Source: Alistipes sp. (GTDB lineage Bacteria; Bacteroidota; Bacteroidia; Bacteroidales; Rikenellaceae). Taken from it: a stretch of DNA of 64,000 nt. Location: positions 45,346-109,345 of the forward strand of contig JAFZHB010000002.1 in the NCBI GenBank assembly GCA_017555105.1. The letters run 5' to 3'. The notes below the pieces were generated by a model. It was not told the DNA's origin. It did not search any database and was given only the letters and a program-made list of their open reading frames with translations. Shown here piece by piece: positions 36,896-44,878 of this stretch; the first letter of the stretch is position 1; each line of letters opens with the position of its first letter. Made by a program: the position numbers and the translations under genes.

Positions 36896-38122
36896 CTACT
36901 TGATCTTATTCAATTCGCGCCACAGACGATCGGGAATCGGCTCCTGGCAGTTGTGGCAGCACTGCATGTCGCGCGAGTACATGCGGGCGATGCAGTAGTC
37001 GCGGTGGTCACAGCCCGAGCGGGTTGTCAGGTCGCCCTCGCGCAGCTTGTTGACAAAGGCGGGGTCGTTGATCAGCGCGCGTGCCATCTGTACCAGCTCG
37101 AAACCCTCGTCCAGGACGCGCTCGATGCCTTCGCGCGACACCAATCCACCGACATAGACCAGTGGCAAATTCAACGCCTCGCGGAACTTCTTGGCGTTCT
37201 CCAGGAAGAAGCACTCCTTGAAGTCGTACTGCTTGATCATCCACTGCCCGAAGAGTGATACGACGATCTTCTGCAGCCACTCGTTCCAACCCATGTAGTA
37301 GCCCATCGTCTTGGTCGGGATGCGGCCGCGCATCACCGCCATCGGAGCGCGCGATACGAAGCCCGACGAGAGTACGATGCCGTGCACGCCGAGATGCTCC
37401 ATCTCTTTGGCGATCTCGATGCTTTCGTCGATCTCGATGCCCCCCTTGAAACCATCCTCCATGTTGTGCTTCACGAGCACAGCCATACCCAATCGCTCGG
37501 CCTGCTCCAGCACCTCCGTCAGACAGATCTGCATGAATCGCATGCGGTTGGTGAGTGAGCCGCCGAACTCGTCGCGACGATGGTTCGTGTAGGGCGAGAG
37601 GAACTGCGAGATCAAGTATCCGTGGCCGGCGTGCACCTCGACCGAGTCGAAGCCCGCCTCGTGGGCGGTCACCACCGCACGGCCAAAATCCTTCGCCATC
37701 TCGACACACTCGGTCGGTTTCAGACGACGATGGAAGGTGGGGGAGTAGAGGTTGAATCCGTTTGAGGCCGACACGGGGAACGACCCTGCGGTCGACCAGT
37801 GGGTCATGTTGCCGCAGTGACCGATCTGGATGCCGGCAGCAGCCCCCTCAGCGTGGATGGCATCGGTCATCTCGCGCAGTGCGGGCACGATCTCATCGCG
37901 GAGCCACAACTGCTTGTTGAACGATATACCACTGCGGTTGATTGAGGCGTAGGCCACGGTCGTCATGCCGACACCACCGCGTGCTACGGCGGTGTGGTAG
38001 GCTTTGAGTTGCTCGGTGGGGCCAAAATCCTTGCCCATCGACTCGAAGGCGGCTGAGCGAATCGTGCGGTTGCGCAGCGTCAGCGGACCCAGCTGAAACG
38101 GAGTAAAGAGTTTCGATTCCAT
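36896..38122 (-). CDS. Old-yellow-enzyme-type NADH:flavin oxidoreductase, candidate steroid ene-reductase
   Basis: 408 residues. An FMN-binding TIM barrel: FTPFQLGPLTLRNR start, IQIGHCG near 96-102, VEVHAGHGYLISQFLSP near 166-182, and VYVGGL near 320. Enzymes of this group reduce activated C=C bonds, including the 4-ene of 3-oxo steroids (5-beta-reductase type). The C-terminal cysteines fall at 371, 377, 388, 389 and 392, so the CxxCxxxC cluster seen in Fe-S relatives is not intact. It begins 4 bp after the 5-alpha-reductase gene. Confidence 0.87.
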   Translation of the reverse strand: MESKLFTPFQLGPLTLRNRTIRSAAFESMGKDFGPTEQLKAYHTAVARGGVGMTTVAYASINRSGISFNKQLWLRDEIVPALREMTDAIHAEGAAAGIQIGHCGNMTHWSTAGSFPVSASNGFNLYSPTFHRRLKPTECVEMAKDFGRAVVTAHEAGFDSVEVHAGHGYLISQFLSPYTNHRRDEFGGSLTNRMRFMQICLTEVLEQAERLGMAVLVKHNMEDGFKGGIEIDESIEIAKEMEHLGVHGIVLSSGFVSRAPMAVMRGRIPTKTMGYYMGWNEWLQKIVVSLFGQWMIKQYDFKECFFLENAKKFREALNLPLVYVGGLVSREGIERVLDEGFELVQMARALINDPAFVNKLREGDLTTRSGCDHRDYCIARMYSRDMQCCHNCQEPIPDRLWRELNKIK

Positions 38123-38126
38123 GGTG

Positions 38127-38888
38127 TTAATAGATGAAGGGCAGGATGCGTTTGCGGTTCAGCCTGGTGAACTCCTCGCCAAACTCCTGTTCGTAGCGAC
38201 GACGCAGCGATGCGGCACGCGGTGCGAGGTTGGCAAAGGTCCACAAGACGAAAACCACGCCTGCCCACGACCACGAGGCGATCGCAAAGCCGATCCACTC
38301 GGTCAGTTCACCGAAGTAGTTGGCCGAGGTGACATAGCGGAACATACCGCCGTAGGGGATATAGTGGCGTGTGTCGCCCTCCTTGCGGAGCGAGCGGATG
38401 ATGTGGTCCGAGTGGAGGTTGATCGCCATGCCGAGGAGGAAAATCACCGCGCCGATGTAGAGATAGGGCTTGGTGAGCCAATCGGCGTAGAATCCCTCGG
38501 GGGCGAGGTAGAAGATCCAACCGCCCTGCATCAGGGCATTGAGCGTGTTGAAGAGCATGCCCATCAGGACAATGCCAAGTGGCATCTTCGAGTTGCCGCG
38601 TAGGCGCAGCGGGAAGATGAACGAGCGGTGAAAGTAGTGCGCCTGGAAGAGCAGGAAGAGGAGCAACGGCGCAGCCTCAAAGCGGCGCTCGGAGCAGATC
38701 CAGAGTACCGTCATGGCGATAAATACGGGGCTCTCCATCAAGATCCAGCCCACCTTGTTCGAGAGCGGGCGGCCATATTTGGGGTTGAAGAGGTAGCCGT
38801 AACCCGCCTCCACAAAGTGTAGGGCAATAAAGACTACGACGGCCGTTGCAGCCATCACCCAAAGAAATGTGTAATAACTTTCAAGCAT
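38127..38888 (-). CDS. Steroid 5-alpha-reductase homologue
   Basis: 253 residues from the Met at 38888, with six or seven membrane helices. It matches the SRD5A family over its length. Glu52 (MESP) and Tyr85 (HYFHRSFIFP) correspond to the catalytic Glu57 and Tyr91 of human SRD5A2. The C-terminal NADPH region reads FRYVTSANYFGELTEW near 183-198, then NLAPRA near 220-225, and ends ILPFIY. It reduces the 4-ene of 3-oxo steroids, giving 5-alpha products. First gene of the operon; a promoter lies directly upstream. Confidence 0.92.
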   Translation of the reverse strand: MLESYYTFLWVMAATAVVVFIALHFVEAGYGYLFNPKYGRPLSNKVGWILMESPVFIAMTVLWICSERRFEAAPLLLFLLFQAHYFHRSFIFPLRLRGNSKMPLGIVLMGMLFNTLNALMQGGWIFYLAPEGFYADWLTKPYLYIGAVIFLLGMAINLHSDHIIRSLRKEGDTRHYIPYGGMFRYVTSANYFGELTEWIGFAIASWSWAGVVFVLWTFANLAPRAASLRRRYEQEFGEEFTRLNRKRILPFIY

Positions 38889-38893
38889 AGGCA

Positions 38894-38924
38894 CAAAGGT
38901 ATAAATTTTAAGAGGAAAGAGCAA
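38894..38924 (-). promoter_or_regulatory. Promoter of the 5-alpha-reductase operon, near-leaderless
   Basis: On the minus strand TTG (38924-38922), 20-bp spacer, TACCTTTG (38901-38894). The start codon at 38888 is only 5 bp past the -7 element. Confidence 0.7.
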
Positions 38925-38975
38925 AGTTTTTTCGCTTCGCTCTCTCCTCTTTTTTCCTCTTTTTAGGCACTTTCG

Positions 38976-39662
38976 CTATCTTTTCAGCTCTTCGACCAGC
39001 TTGGCCATGCCGCTCGAAGCACGCTCCTTGATGTGGTGGAGCGGATTGCGGATCATGCGCGTGTCGGGCTCGCCCGGATCGACCACATAGATCGGCACGC
39101 CGCTACGGGCATAGCGAACCAACATGGCAGCGGGGTAGACGGCCAGCGAGGTGCCCACCACGATCATGATATCGGCCGTGGCAGCGATCTCACAGGCGCG
39201 GTCGAACATCGGCACCGACTCGCCGAAGAAGACGATGTGCGGGCGTAGGAGAGCCCCATCGGGGGCGCGATCCTCCAACCCCTGCTCGGTGCCTTCGAGC
39301 TCGACGATCAGCTCGGGGTTGCGCATCGAGCGCAGCTTGCCGAGTTCGCCGTGGAGGTGGGTGATACAGGTCGAGCCTGCGCGTTCGTGCAGGTCGTCGA
39401 CATTCTGCGTGATGACCTCCACATCGAACCACTGCTCCAACTCCGCCACCGCCTTGTGGGCGGCATTCGGCTCGGTCTGGGCAAGCTCGCGGCGGCGTTT
39501 GTTGTAGAACTCAATCACCAACGCACGGTTGCGTGCCAGGGCTTCGGGCGTGCAGACATCTTCGATGCGGTACTCGGCCCAAAGGCCGTCGGCGTCGCGG
39601 AAGGTTTTCAATCCGCTCTCGGCCGAGATACCGGCACCGGTGAAGACAACGATCTTTTTCAT
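38976..39662 (-). CDS. Sir2-family NAD-dependent protein deacylase
   Basis: 228 residues from the Met at 39662. Sirtuin motifs: GAGISAESGLKTFRD (9-23), TQNVDDLHERAG near 99-110, catalytic His in HLHGELG near 117, and GTSLAVYPA near 178. The four zinc-binding cysteines expected between the HG motif and RPHIVFFGE are absent, as in some Bacteroidetes sirtuins. It removes acyl groups from lysines using NAD+. Its start overlaps the stop of the upstream membrane-protein gene (ATGA). It is the last gene of the SPFH operon. Confidence 0.9.
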   Translation of the reverse strand: MKKIVVFTGAGISAESGLKTFRDADGLWAEYRIEDVCTPEALARNRALVIEFYNKRRRELAQTEPNAAHKAVAELEQWFDVEVITQNVDDLHERAGSTCITHLHGELGKLRSMRNPELIVELEGTEQGLEDRAPDGALLRPHIVFFGESVPMFDRACEIAATADIMIVVGTSLAVYPAAMLVRYARSGVPIYVVDPGEPDTRMIRNPLHHIKERASSGMAKLVEELKR

Positions 39663-40171
39663 AACAACTCCATTTTTCTGCGACGCTCCGCGCGACGACG
39701 AATCTGCTCCTGCTCCTCTGCGATCTCGCGCTTGATAAAGATAAAGCGGCGCAGCGCAAAGCCAAAGAGCACGAGGAAGGCTGCCCCTGCTGCGGCAAGT
39801 CCGATGACGAGCGTTTTGTTGTCCGGTGTCCAGGGCTCCGTGGTGCCGATCAGGATCGATACGAAGAGCAGGATGGCTGCTCCCATGCCCGACTCCAAGC
39901 TGCAGTCGCGCCAACGCGGACGCGGTGCTTTGCGGCGCAGGCGATCGATCTCAAAGTAGATCAGAGCAGCAAAGAGCGCGATGAACCAGATGATCATCAG
40001 CGGTTTATTTCCTTCGCAGAGGTGGTTGAGCGGGATCATCGCCAGGATTAACGCGGCCTGCACGAAGCGCTTTCGCTTGCGCTCGGGGTGCTCGCGATCG
40101 ATGCGCTTGCTGATCTTCTGCGTCAGGCGTGTACGGCGTGAGCCGGCAATGCGTATGGCATTCATTCTCAT
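39659..40171 (-). CDS. Four-helix membrane protein, paralogue of its upstream neighbour
   Basis: 170 residues: a basic N-terminus of about 35 residues, four transmembrane helices (about 38-55, 58-75, 95-110 and 122-142), and a basic C-terminal helix ending QIRRRAERRRKMELL. The preceding gene has the same plan and a near-identical tail, so they look like a duplicated pair. Its start and stop both lie in ATGA overlaps with neighbours. I recognise no named family. Confidence 0.75.
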   Translation of the reverse strand: MRMNAIRIAGSRRTRLTQKISKRIDREHPERKRKRFVQAALILAMIPLNHLCEGNKPLMIIWFIALFAALIYFEIDRLRRKAPRPRWRDCSLESGMGAAILLFVSILIGTTEPWTPDNKTLVIGLAAAGAAFLVLFGFALRRFIFIKREIAEEQEQIRRRAERRRKMELL

Positions 40172-40713
40172 AGCATTTCCATTTTTTTACGGCGAGCAAT
40201 TCGACGACGAATCTGCTCGGCTTGGTAGGCGGCTTCACTTCGGAGCTGGCGATGGCGTACGCGGGCATATCCGAAGAGGGCGAGTGAGAGTACACCCAGC
40301 GCCATTGCGATATACATTGCTGATCGTTTTTCGGGAGCAAGCTCCTTGAAAATCAGCAGGTAGAGCGGCGCAAGGATCAAGGCCAGTCCGATGCAGAGCG
40401 CATAGGTTCGGATTCTTCTCCACTTCGTCAGCGGTGCGCAGCGGCTGTGTAGCCACAACGACTTGACGATGTAGAGCACGACTGCCCCGATGCTGACCCA
40501 CTGCAGCACGACACCTGCGCTGCCACCCTTCATCAGGGGTGAGCATGAGAGCGAGAGCAGGCAAGCATCCACAACCGCCCAAAGCGTTCTGGACGAGATG
40601 TGGCTCCACGAATCTTCCTCCTTCTTGACGATGATCTCGTGCAGGTGATCGATGCGGTCGTGGAGCTCGTTCGCGTGACGGATCTTAAAGCGGAAGTGTG
40701 GGATCAGAGCCAT
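40168..40713 (-). CDS. Four-helix membrane protein, paralogue of its downstream neighbour
   Basis: 181 residues. A charged N-terminal helix (HANELHDRIDHLHEIIVKK) leads into four transmembrane segments and a basic tail, EQIRRRIARRKKMEML. Overlaps the ribbon-helix-helix gene by 29 bp and the next gene by 4 bp (ATGA). The tail shared with the next gene and the overlaps show the two were made and kept as a unit. Function unknown. Confidence 0.75.
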   Translation of the reverse strand: MALIPHFRFKIRHANELHDRIDHLHEIIVKKEEDSWSHISSRTLWAVVDACLLSLSCSPLMKGGSAGVVLQWVSIGAVVLYIVKSLWLHSRCAPLTKWRRIRTYALCIGLALILAPLYLLIFKELAPEKRSAMYIAMALGVLSLALFGYARVRHRQLRSEAAYQAEQIRRRIARRKKMEML

Positions 40714-40888
40714 GGTCGTTCTTCTTTTTGGTTTTTTTCAAGCGTCCGCTGCGACGCAACGCCTCGGCGATGATCCACTGCAGCTGGCCGTTGACCGAGC
40801 GAAATTCATCCTCGGCCCAACGCTCCAGCTCGTTCATCGTCGCTGCATCGATACGCAGTACGAAGCTCTTTTGTGCCTCTTTGGCCAT
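40685..40888 (-). CDS. Arc-family ribbon-helix-helix DNA-binding protein
   Basis: 67 residues. KSFVLRIDAATMNELERWAE followed by EFRSVNGQLQWIIAEALRR fits the beta-helix-helix of Arc/MetJ proteins, with the DNA-contacting strand at about residues 8-14. A Lys-rich tail follows. It starts 12 bp after the SPFH gene, so it may regulate this operon. Arc-like genes next to SPFH genes are seen in other Bacteroidetes. Confidence 0.82.
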   Translation of the reverse strand: MAKEAQKSFVLRIDAATMNELERWAEDEFRSVNGQLQWIIAEALRRSGRLKKTKKKNDHGSDPTLPL

Positions 40889-40900
40889 AAAATTTCTATT

Positions 40901-41860
40901 TTAATGGTGCAGCGTTCCTGCATTGACCACCGGCGTAGCAGCCTCATCGGCGCACAGCACCACCAGCAGGTTCGATACCATGGCGGCCTTGCGCTCCTCG
41001 TCAAGCTCCACGATCTCCTCTGCCGAGAGCTTCTGAAGTGCCATCTGCACCATCGAAACAGCACCCTCGACGATCTTCTCGCGTGCCGAAATGATCGCAT
41101 CGGCCTGCTGACGACGCAGCATCACGGCTGCAATTTCGGGGGCATAGGCGAGGTAGTTGATGCGTGCCTCCATCACCTCGATACCGGCCAACTCCAGGCG
41201 CTCGTTGAGCGTGCGCTCCAGCTGCTCGTTGATCGAATCGCTATTCGAGCGAAGCGTGAGCTCATTATTGTTAGCGTCGTTATTATCATAGGCATAGCAA
41301 CCTGCCACCTGACGCAGAGCAGCATCCGACTGTACGCTCACGAAGTTCTCGAGAATGTTCATGCGCTTCGAGGCCGAAACGGGCGTGCCGTCTGCCGATA
41401 CGGAGTCAATCTCGAAGACAGCTTTGTAGATGTCGTTCTGCTTGATGCGCCATACCAACACCAGACCGATCATGATCGGGTTACCCGTCTTGTCATTTAC
41501 CTTGATCGGGTCGACATTCAGGTTGCGAGCACGCACCGAGATCTGCTTGGCACTCATGAAGGGGTTTACCCACCAGTAGCCCGTCTCGTAGAAGGTACCG
41601 CGATACTCACCGAAGAAGAGCATCACACGAGCCTGGTTCGGCTCGAGCAGCATGAAGCCGCACATGGCGATGATCGAGAGCACTACGCCCACCAGACCTG
41701 CTGCAAGGAAGATGCCGCCGTGAGGTTTGAGCCCCTCATCGAGGCGCGTACCGCCCTCGACAATCGACCAGATCGACAGTCCCAGCAGAGCCAAAGTCAT
41801 CAGCAGGGCAGCGATACCGTTGCATTTCCAACCGTTGTAGGTGTAGTTCTTGTTTTCCAT
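40901..41860 (-). CDS. SPFH/band-7 membrane protein
   Basis: 319 residues. A hydrophobic N-terminal region has two helices (about 15-35 and 48-70). The SPFH domain follows (LEPNQARVMLFFGEYRGTF near 71-89, RARNLNVDPIKVNDKTGNP near 110-128), and then a helical segment with AREKIVEGAVSMVQMALQKL. SPFH proteins form large membrane assemblies that organise lipid domains or proteases. It is the first gene of a five-gene operon with an RHH protein, two membrane proteins and a sirtuin. Confidence 0.9.
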   Translation of the reverse strand: MENKNYTYNGWKCNGIAALLMTLALLGLSIWSIVEGGTRLDEGLKPHGGIFLAAGLVGVVLSIIAMCGFMLLEPNQARVMLFFGEYRGTFYETGYWWVNPFMSAKQISVRARNLNVDPIKVNDKTGNPIMIGLVLVWRIKQNDIYKAVFEIDSVSADGTPVSASKRMNILENFVSVQSDAALRQVAGCYAYDNNDANNNELTLRSNSDSINEQLERTLNERLELAGIEVMEARINYLAYAPEIAAVMLRRQQADAIISAREKIVEGAVSMVQMALQKLSAEEIVELDEERKAAMVSNLLVVLCADEAATPVVNAGTLHH

Positions 41861-41910
41861 AGTAAATAGGTTTTAGAGGTTTGTTTTGGTTTGATATTAT
41901 TTTGATATCA

Positions 41911-41942
41911 CAAAGATAGTGCACAAGAAATCAAAAATCCAA
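41911..41942 (-). promoter_or_regulatory. Promoter of the SPFH operon
   Basis: On the minus strand TTG (41942-41940), 21-bp spacer, TATCTTTG (41918-41911), 50 bp before the start codon. Confidence 0.65.
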
Positions 41943-42066
41943 ATTTTTCGAACACTTTTTTTAATTATTTTTTTTCGAGGCTGCTCTATTATAAAGGGTA
42001 GGGTGGTCGTCGGCTTTGGCACAGTTTATGCCCGATGTGGGGCAAACCTTTCAAAACAAAGACGAG

Positions 42067-43479
42067 ATGATGAACAAACACAAACACGATGACCTCTCGA
42101 CGGAGGTTTACGCAACGACGGCCATGCGCCAGGCAGCACCCTCGCAGACTCTGCCCGAGAAGGGCACCACGGCTCAGGCAGCCTATCGCCTGGTGAAGGA
42201 TGAGACCTACGCACAGACGCGTCCGGAGCTCAATCTGGCCACCTTCGTGACGACCTACATGGAGGAGGAGGCTACGCGCCTGATGAACGAGGCGATCAAT
42301 ATCAACTACATCGACGAGACGGAGTATCCGCGCGTGGCGTTGATGTGCGGTCGCTGCATCAACATCATTGCCAACCTCTGGAACACGCCCGAGAAGAACG
42401 AGTGGAAGACGGGAGCCGTTGGTATCGGTTCGTCGGAGGCCTGTATGTTGGGCGGTGTGGCGGCCTGGTTGCGCTGGCGTCAGCGTCGCAAAGCGCAGGG
42501 TAAGCCCTGCGACAAACCCAACCTGGTGATGAGCTCGGCCTACCAGGTGGTCTGGGAGAAGTTTTGTCAGCTCTGGCAGATTGAGTTGCGCACGGTGCCT
42601 CTGACGGCGGAGTGCCTGACGCTCGACCCGGAGAAGGCACTGGCGATGTGCGATGAGAATACGATCTGCATCGTGCCGATCTGCGGCGTCACCTGGACGG
42701 GCTTGAACGACGATGTCGAGGCGCTGGATAAGGCGCTCGAGGCCTACAACAAGAAGACGGGCTACGACATTCCGATCCATGTGGATGCTGCCTCGGGTGG
42801 TTTCATTCTTCCTTTTACAAACCCCTCGTGTAAGTGGGATTTCCGCCTCAAGTGGGTCTACTCGATCTCAACCTCGGGTCATAAGTATGGTCTGGTTTAT
42901 CCGGGTCTGGGATGGGTTGTGTGGCGCGACAAGAAGGCGCTGCCCGAGGAGATGTCTTTCTCGGTGAACTACCTCGGAGCCTCGATTACACAGGTGGGAT
43001 TGAACTTCTCGCGCCCCGCAGCGCAGATCTTGGGTCAGTACTACAACTTTGTGCGTTACGGCATGGAGGGCTACCGAGCCATTCAGCAGACCTCGATGGA
43101 GGTGGCACGCTACTGCCACGAGCAGATTGGTAAGATGAACTGCTTTAAGAACTACTCGAAGGAGGTTGAGAATCCGCTCTTTATCTGGCAGATGTGTCCG
43201 AATTATGAGAAGACGGCCAAGTGGACCCTCTATGATCTGCAGGATAAACTCAAGCAGAGCGGTTGGATGATCCCTGCCTACACGATGCCGAAGAACATTG
43301 AGCAGATGGTCGTTATGCGTGTGGTGGTGCGTCAGGGTATGTCGCGTGATATGGCGGATATGCTGCTGACGGATATTCGCAATGCGGTCGAGGAGTTCGA
43401 GCAGCTCCACTATCCGACCGAGACGCGCCTGAAGTACGAAAAGCAGATCAAGCAGTGCGGCAAGGTCTTTACGCACTAA
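42067..43479 (+). CDS. gadB: Glutamate decarboxylase
   Basis: 470 residues if translation begins at 42067 (42070 is equally possible). PLP enzyme that turns glutamate into GABA and consumes a proton. The PLP lysine is about Lys273 in STSGHKYG. The length and motifs NYIDETEYPR and VDAASGGF match bacterial GadB. It stands alone, with a long hairpin terminator after it. A GadC-like antiporter is encoded at 26960-28429, 14 kb away, so an acid-resistance pair is likely but the genes are not co-transcribed. Confidence 0.95.
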   Translation: MMNKHKHDDLSTEVYATTAMRQAAPSQTLPEKGTTAQAAYRLVKDETYAQTRPELNLATFVTTYMEEEATRLMNEAININYIDETEYPRVALMCGRCINIIANLWNTPEKNEWKTGAVGIGSSEACMLGGVAAWLRWRQRRKAQGKPCDKPNLVMSSAYQVVWEKFCQLWQIELRTVPLTAECLTLDPEKALAMCDENTICIVPICGVTWTGLNDDVEALDKALEAYNKKTGYDIPIHVDAASGGFILPFTNPSCKWDFRLKWVYSISTSGHKYGLVYPGLGWVVWRDKKALPEEMSFSVNYLGASITQVGLNFSRPAAQILGQYYNFVRYGMEGYRAIQQTSMEVARYCHEQIGKMNCFKNYSKEVENPLFIWQMCPNYEKTAKWTLYDLQDKLKQSGWMIPAYTMPKNIEQMVVMRVVVRQGMSRDMADMLLTDIRNAVEEFEQLHYPTETRLKYEKQIKQCGKVFTH

Positions 43480-43500
43480 ACAAGAAGCGAACTGAATGAA

Positions 43501-43544
43501 TTTAGGGAATTTAAGGAGTCTTTCGGCTCCCTAAATTCCCTAAA
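43501..43544. terminator. Long bidirectional hairpin terminator
   Basis: TTTAGGGAATTTAAGGAG (43501-43518) pairs almost perfectly with CTCCCTAAATTCCCTAAA (43527-43544). It separates the convergent gadB and meaB genes. Confidence 0.8.
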
Positions 43545-43570
43545 TGCTTGTTATTTGTACCCTTCGGTTG

Positions 43571-44680
43571 CTACTTTTTGAAGTAGAGATCCAACAGCTC
43601 CTTGGCGGCGATGAATGAGGAGACTTTATCCTCTAGAACACGCTGCTCCAGCTCCTCGACGCGCGCCTCGATCTCCGGGTTGTGGTAGAAGGAGTTGCGG
43701 AGCGTCTCGTTGATGGTCTCATACATCCAATACTTGTTCTGGCGGTTGCGGTTATGGCGGAAGTAGCCGTTCTTTTCGATGTGCTCGATGTACTGCTCGA
43801 TCCCTTTCCATACCTCCTCCAAGCCTGTGGCGGCCACCGACGAGCAGGTGAAGACCTGCGGCTTCCAGCCCGATTCGGGGGTGGGGAAGAGGCGCAATGC
43901 GCTCTGGTATTGGGTCTTGGCTAATTCTGCCTTGTGGATGTTCTCGCCGTCGGCCTTCGTGATCACCATCATATCGGCCATCTCCATAATGCCGCGCTTG
44001 ATGCCCTGCAACTCGTCTCCGGCACCCGAAATCTGCAACATGAGGAACATGTCGACCATCGAGTGTACGGCCGTCTCGGACTGACCGACGCCCACCGTCT
44101 CGATGAAGATCACATCGTAGCCTGCAGCCTCGCAGAGCACGATCGTCTCTCTTGTCTTGCGCGCCACGCCTCCCAACGAACCGGCCGAAGGGGAGGGGCG
44201 GATGAAGATGTCGGGGTTGGTCGAGCAGCTGCTCATACGGGTCTTGTCGCCCAGAATAGAACCGCCGCTGCGCTCCGACGACGGGTCGATGGCCAGCACG
44301 GCCAGGCGGTGGTGAAGGCGTGTAACCATGTTGCCAACAGCCTCGATCCAGGTTGATTTTCCGGCGCCCGGAACGCCTGTGATGCCGATGCGGATCGACT
44401 TTCCGGCGTGGGGCAGACACCCCTCGATGATCTGCTGCGCCTGGGCGTAGTGGTCGGGGTTCGACGACTCGATGAGCGTGATGGCCTGCGAAAGGATCGT
44501 GATGTCGCCTCGCAGGATGCCGTCAATGTACTCCTCGGTGGTCAGGCTGCGGCGCTTGCGGCGCTTCAAGTAGGGGTTTACGATTGGTTGGTCGGCGACC
44601 CCCTCGGCTACCTGCAGCGCAGTGTCGTGGTGCTGGTCGATGTATTCGTGTTCGTAGTGGTTGATCTTGGTAAAAGACAT
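43571..44680 (-). CDS. meaB: Methylmalonyl-CoA mutase-associated GTPase MeaB
   Basis: 369 residues from the Met at 44680. A P-loop protein with GITGVPGAGKST near residues 92-103, VIFIETVGVGQSET near 180-193 and a C-terminal dimerisation arm. It loads and protects the B12-dependent methylmalonyl-CoA mutase, which is not in this window. It is divergent from the epimerase and decarboxylase operon, so all serve the succinate-to-propionate route. Confidence 0.94.
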   Translation of the reverse strand: MSFTKINHYEHEYIDQHHDTALQVAEGVADQPIVNPYLKRRKRRSLTTEEYIDGILRGDITILSQAITLIESSNPDHYAQAQQIIEGCLPHAGKSIRIGITGVPGAGKSTWIEAVGNMVTRLHHRLAVLAIDPSSERSGGSILGDKTRMSSCSTNPDIFIRPSPSAGSLGGVARKTRETIVLCEAAGYDVIFIETVGVGQSETAVHSMVDMFLMLQISGAGDELQGIKRGIMEMADMMVITKADGENIHKAELAKTQYQSALRLFPTPESGWKPQVFTCSSVAATGLEEVWKGIEQYIEHIEKNGYFRHNRNRQNKYWMYETINETLRNSFYHNPEIEARVEELEQRVLEDKVSSFIAAKELLDLYFKK

Positions 44681-44804
44681 CGCGCGTTGAATTTTCTGCG
44701 AAATTACAACCTCAAATCCAAAAAAACAAAATTCCAGGCGGGAATAGGGTGCTTTTTGCGTGATATTTTTTGACTTTTCTTTTCCTTTTCTTAAATATTT
44801 GGTG

Positions 44805-44812
44805 TACCTTTG
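44805..44812 (+). promoter_or_regulatory. -7 element of the methylmalonyl-CoA operon
   Basis: TACCTTTG, a perfect TAnnTTTG, lies 66 bp before the epimerase start. The -33 region is T/C-rich without a clear TTG. Confidence 0.5.
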
Positions 44813-44878
44813 TGTGCCAAAATTTGAAAATCTTGGCAAGGTAACAGTAAATTACAAATCATCTAATCAAATAAAACC

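Noticed and set aside
39663-39914. Longer N-terminus for the sirtuin
   Set aside because: Those codons overlap the membrane-protein gene out of frame; the sirtuin starts at GAGIS-proximal Met 39662.
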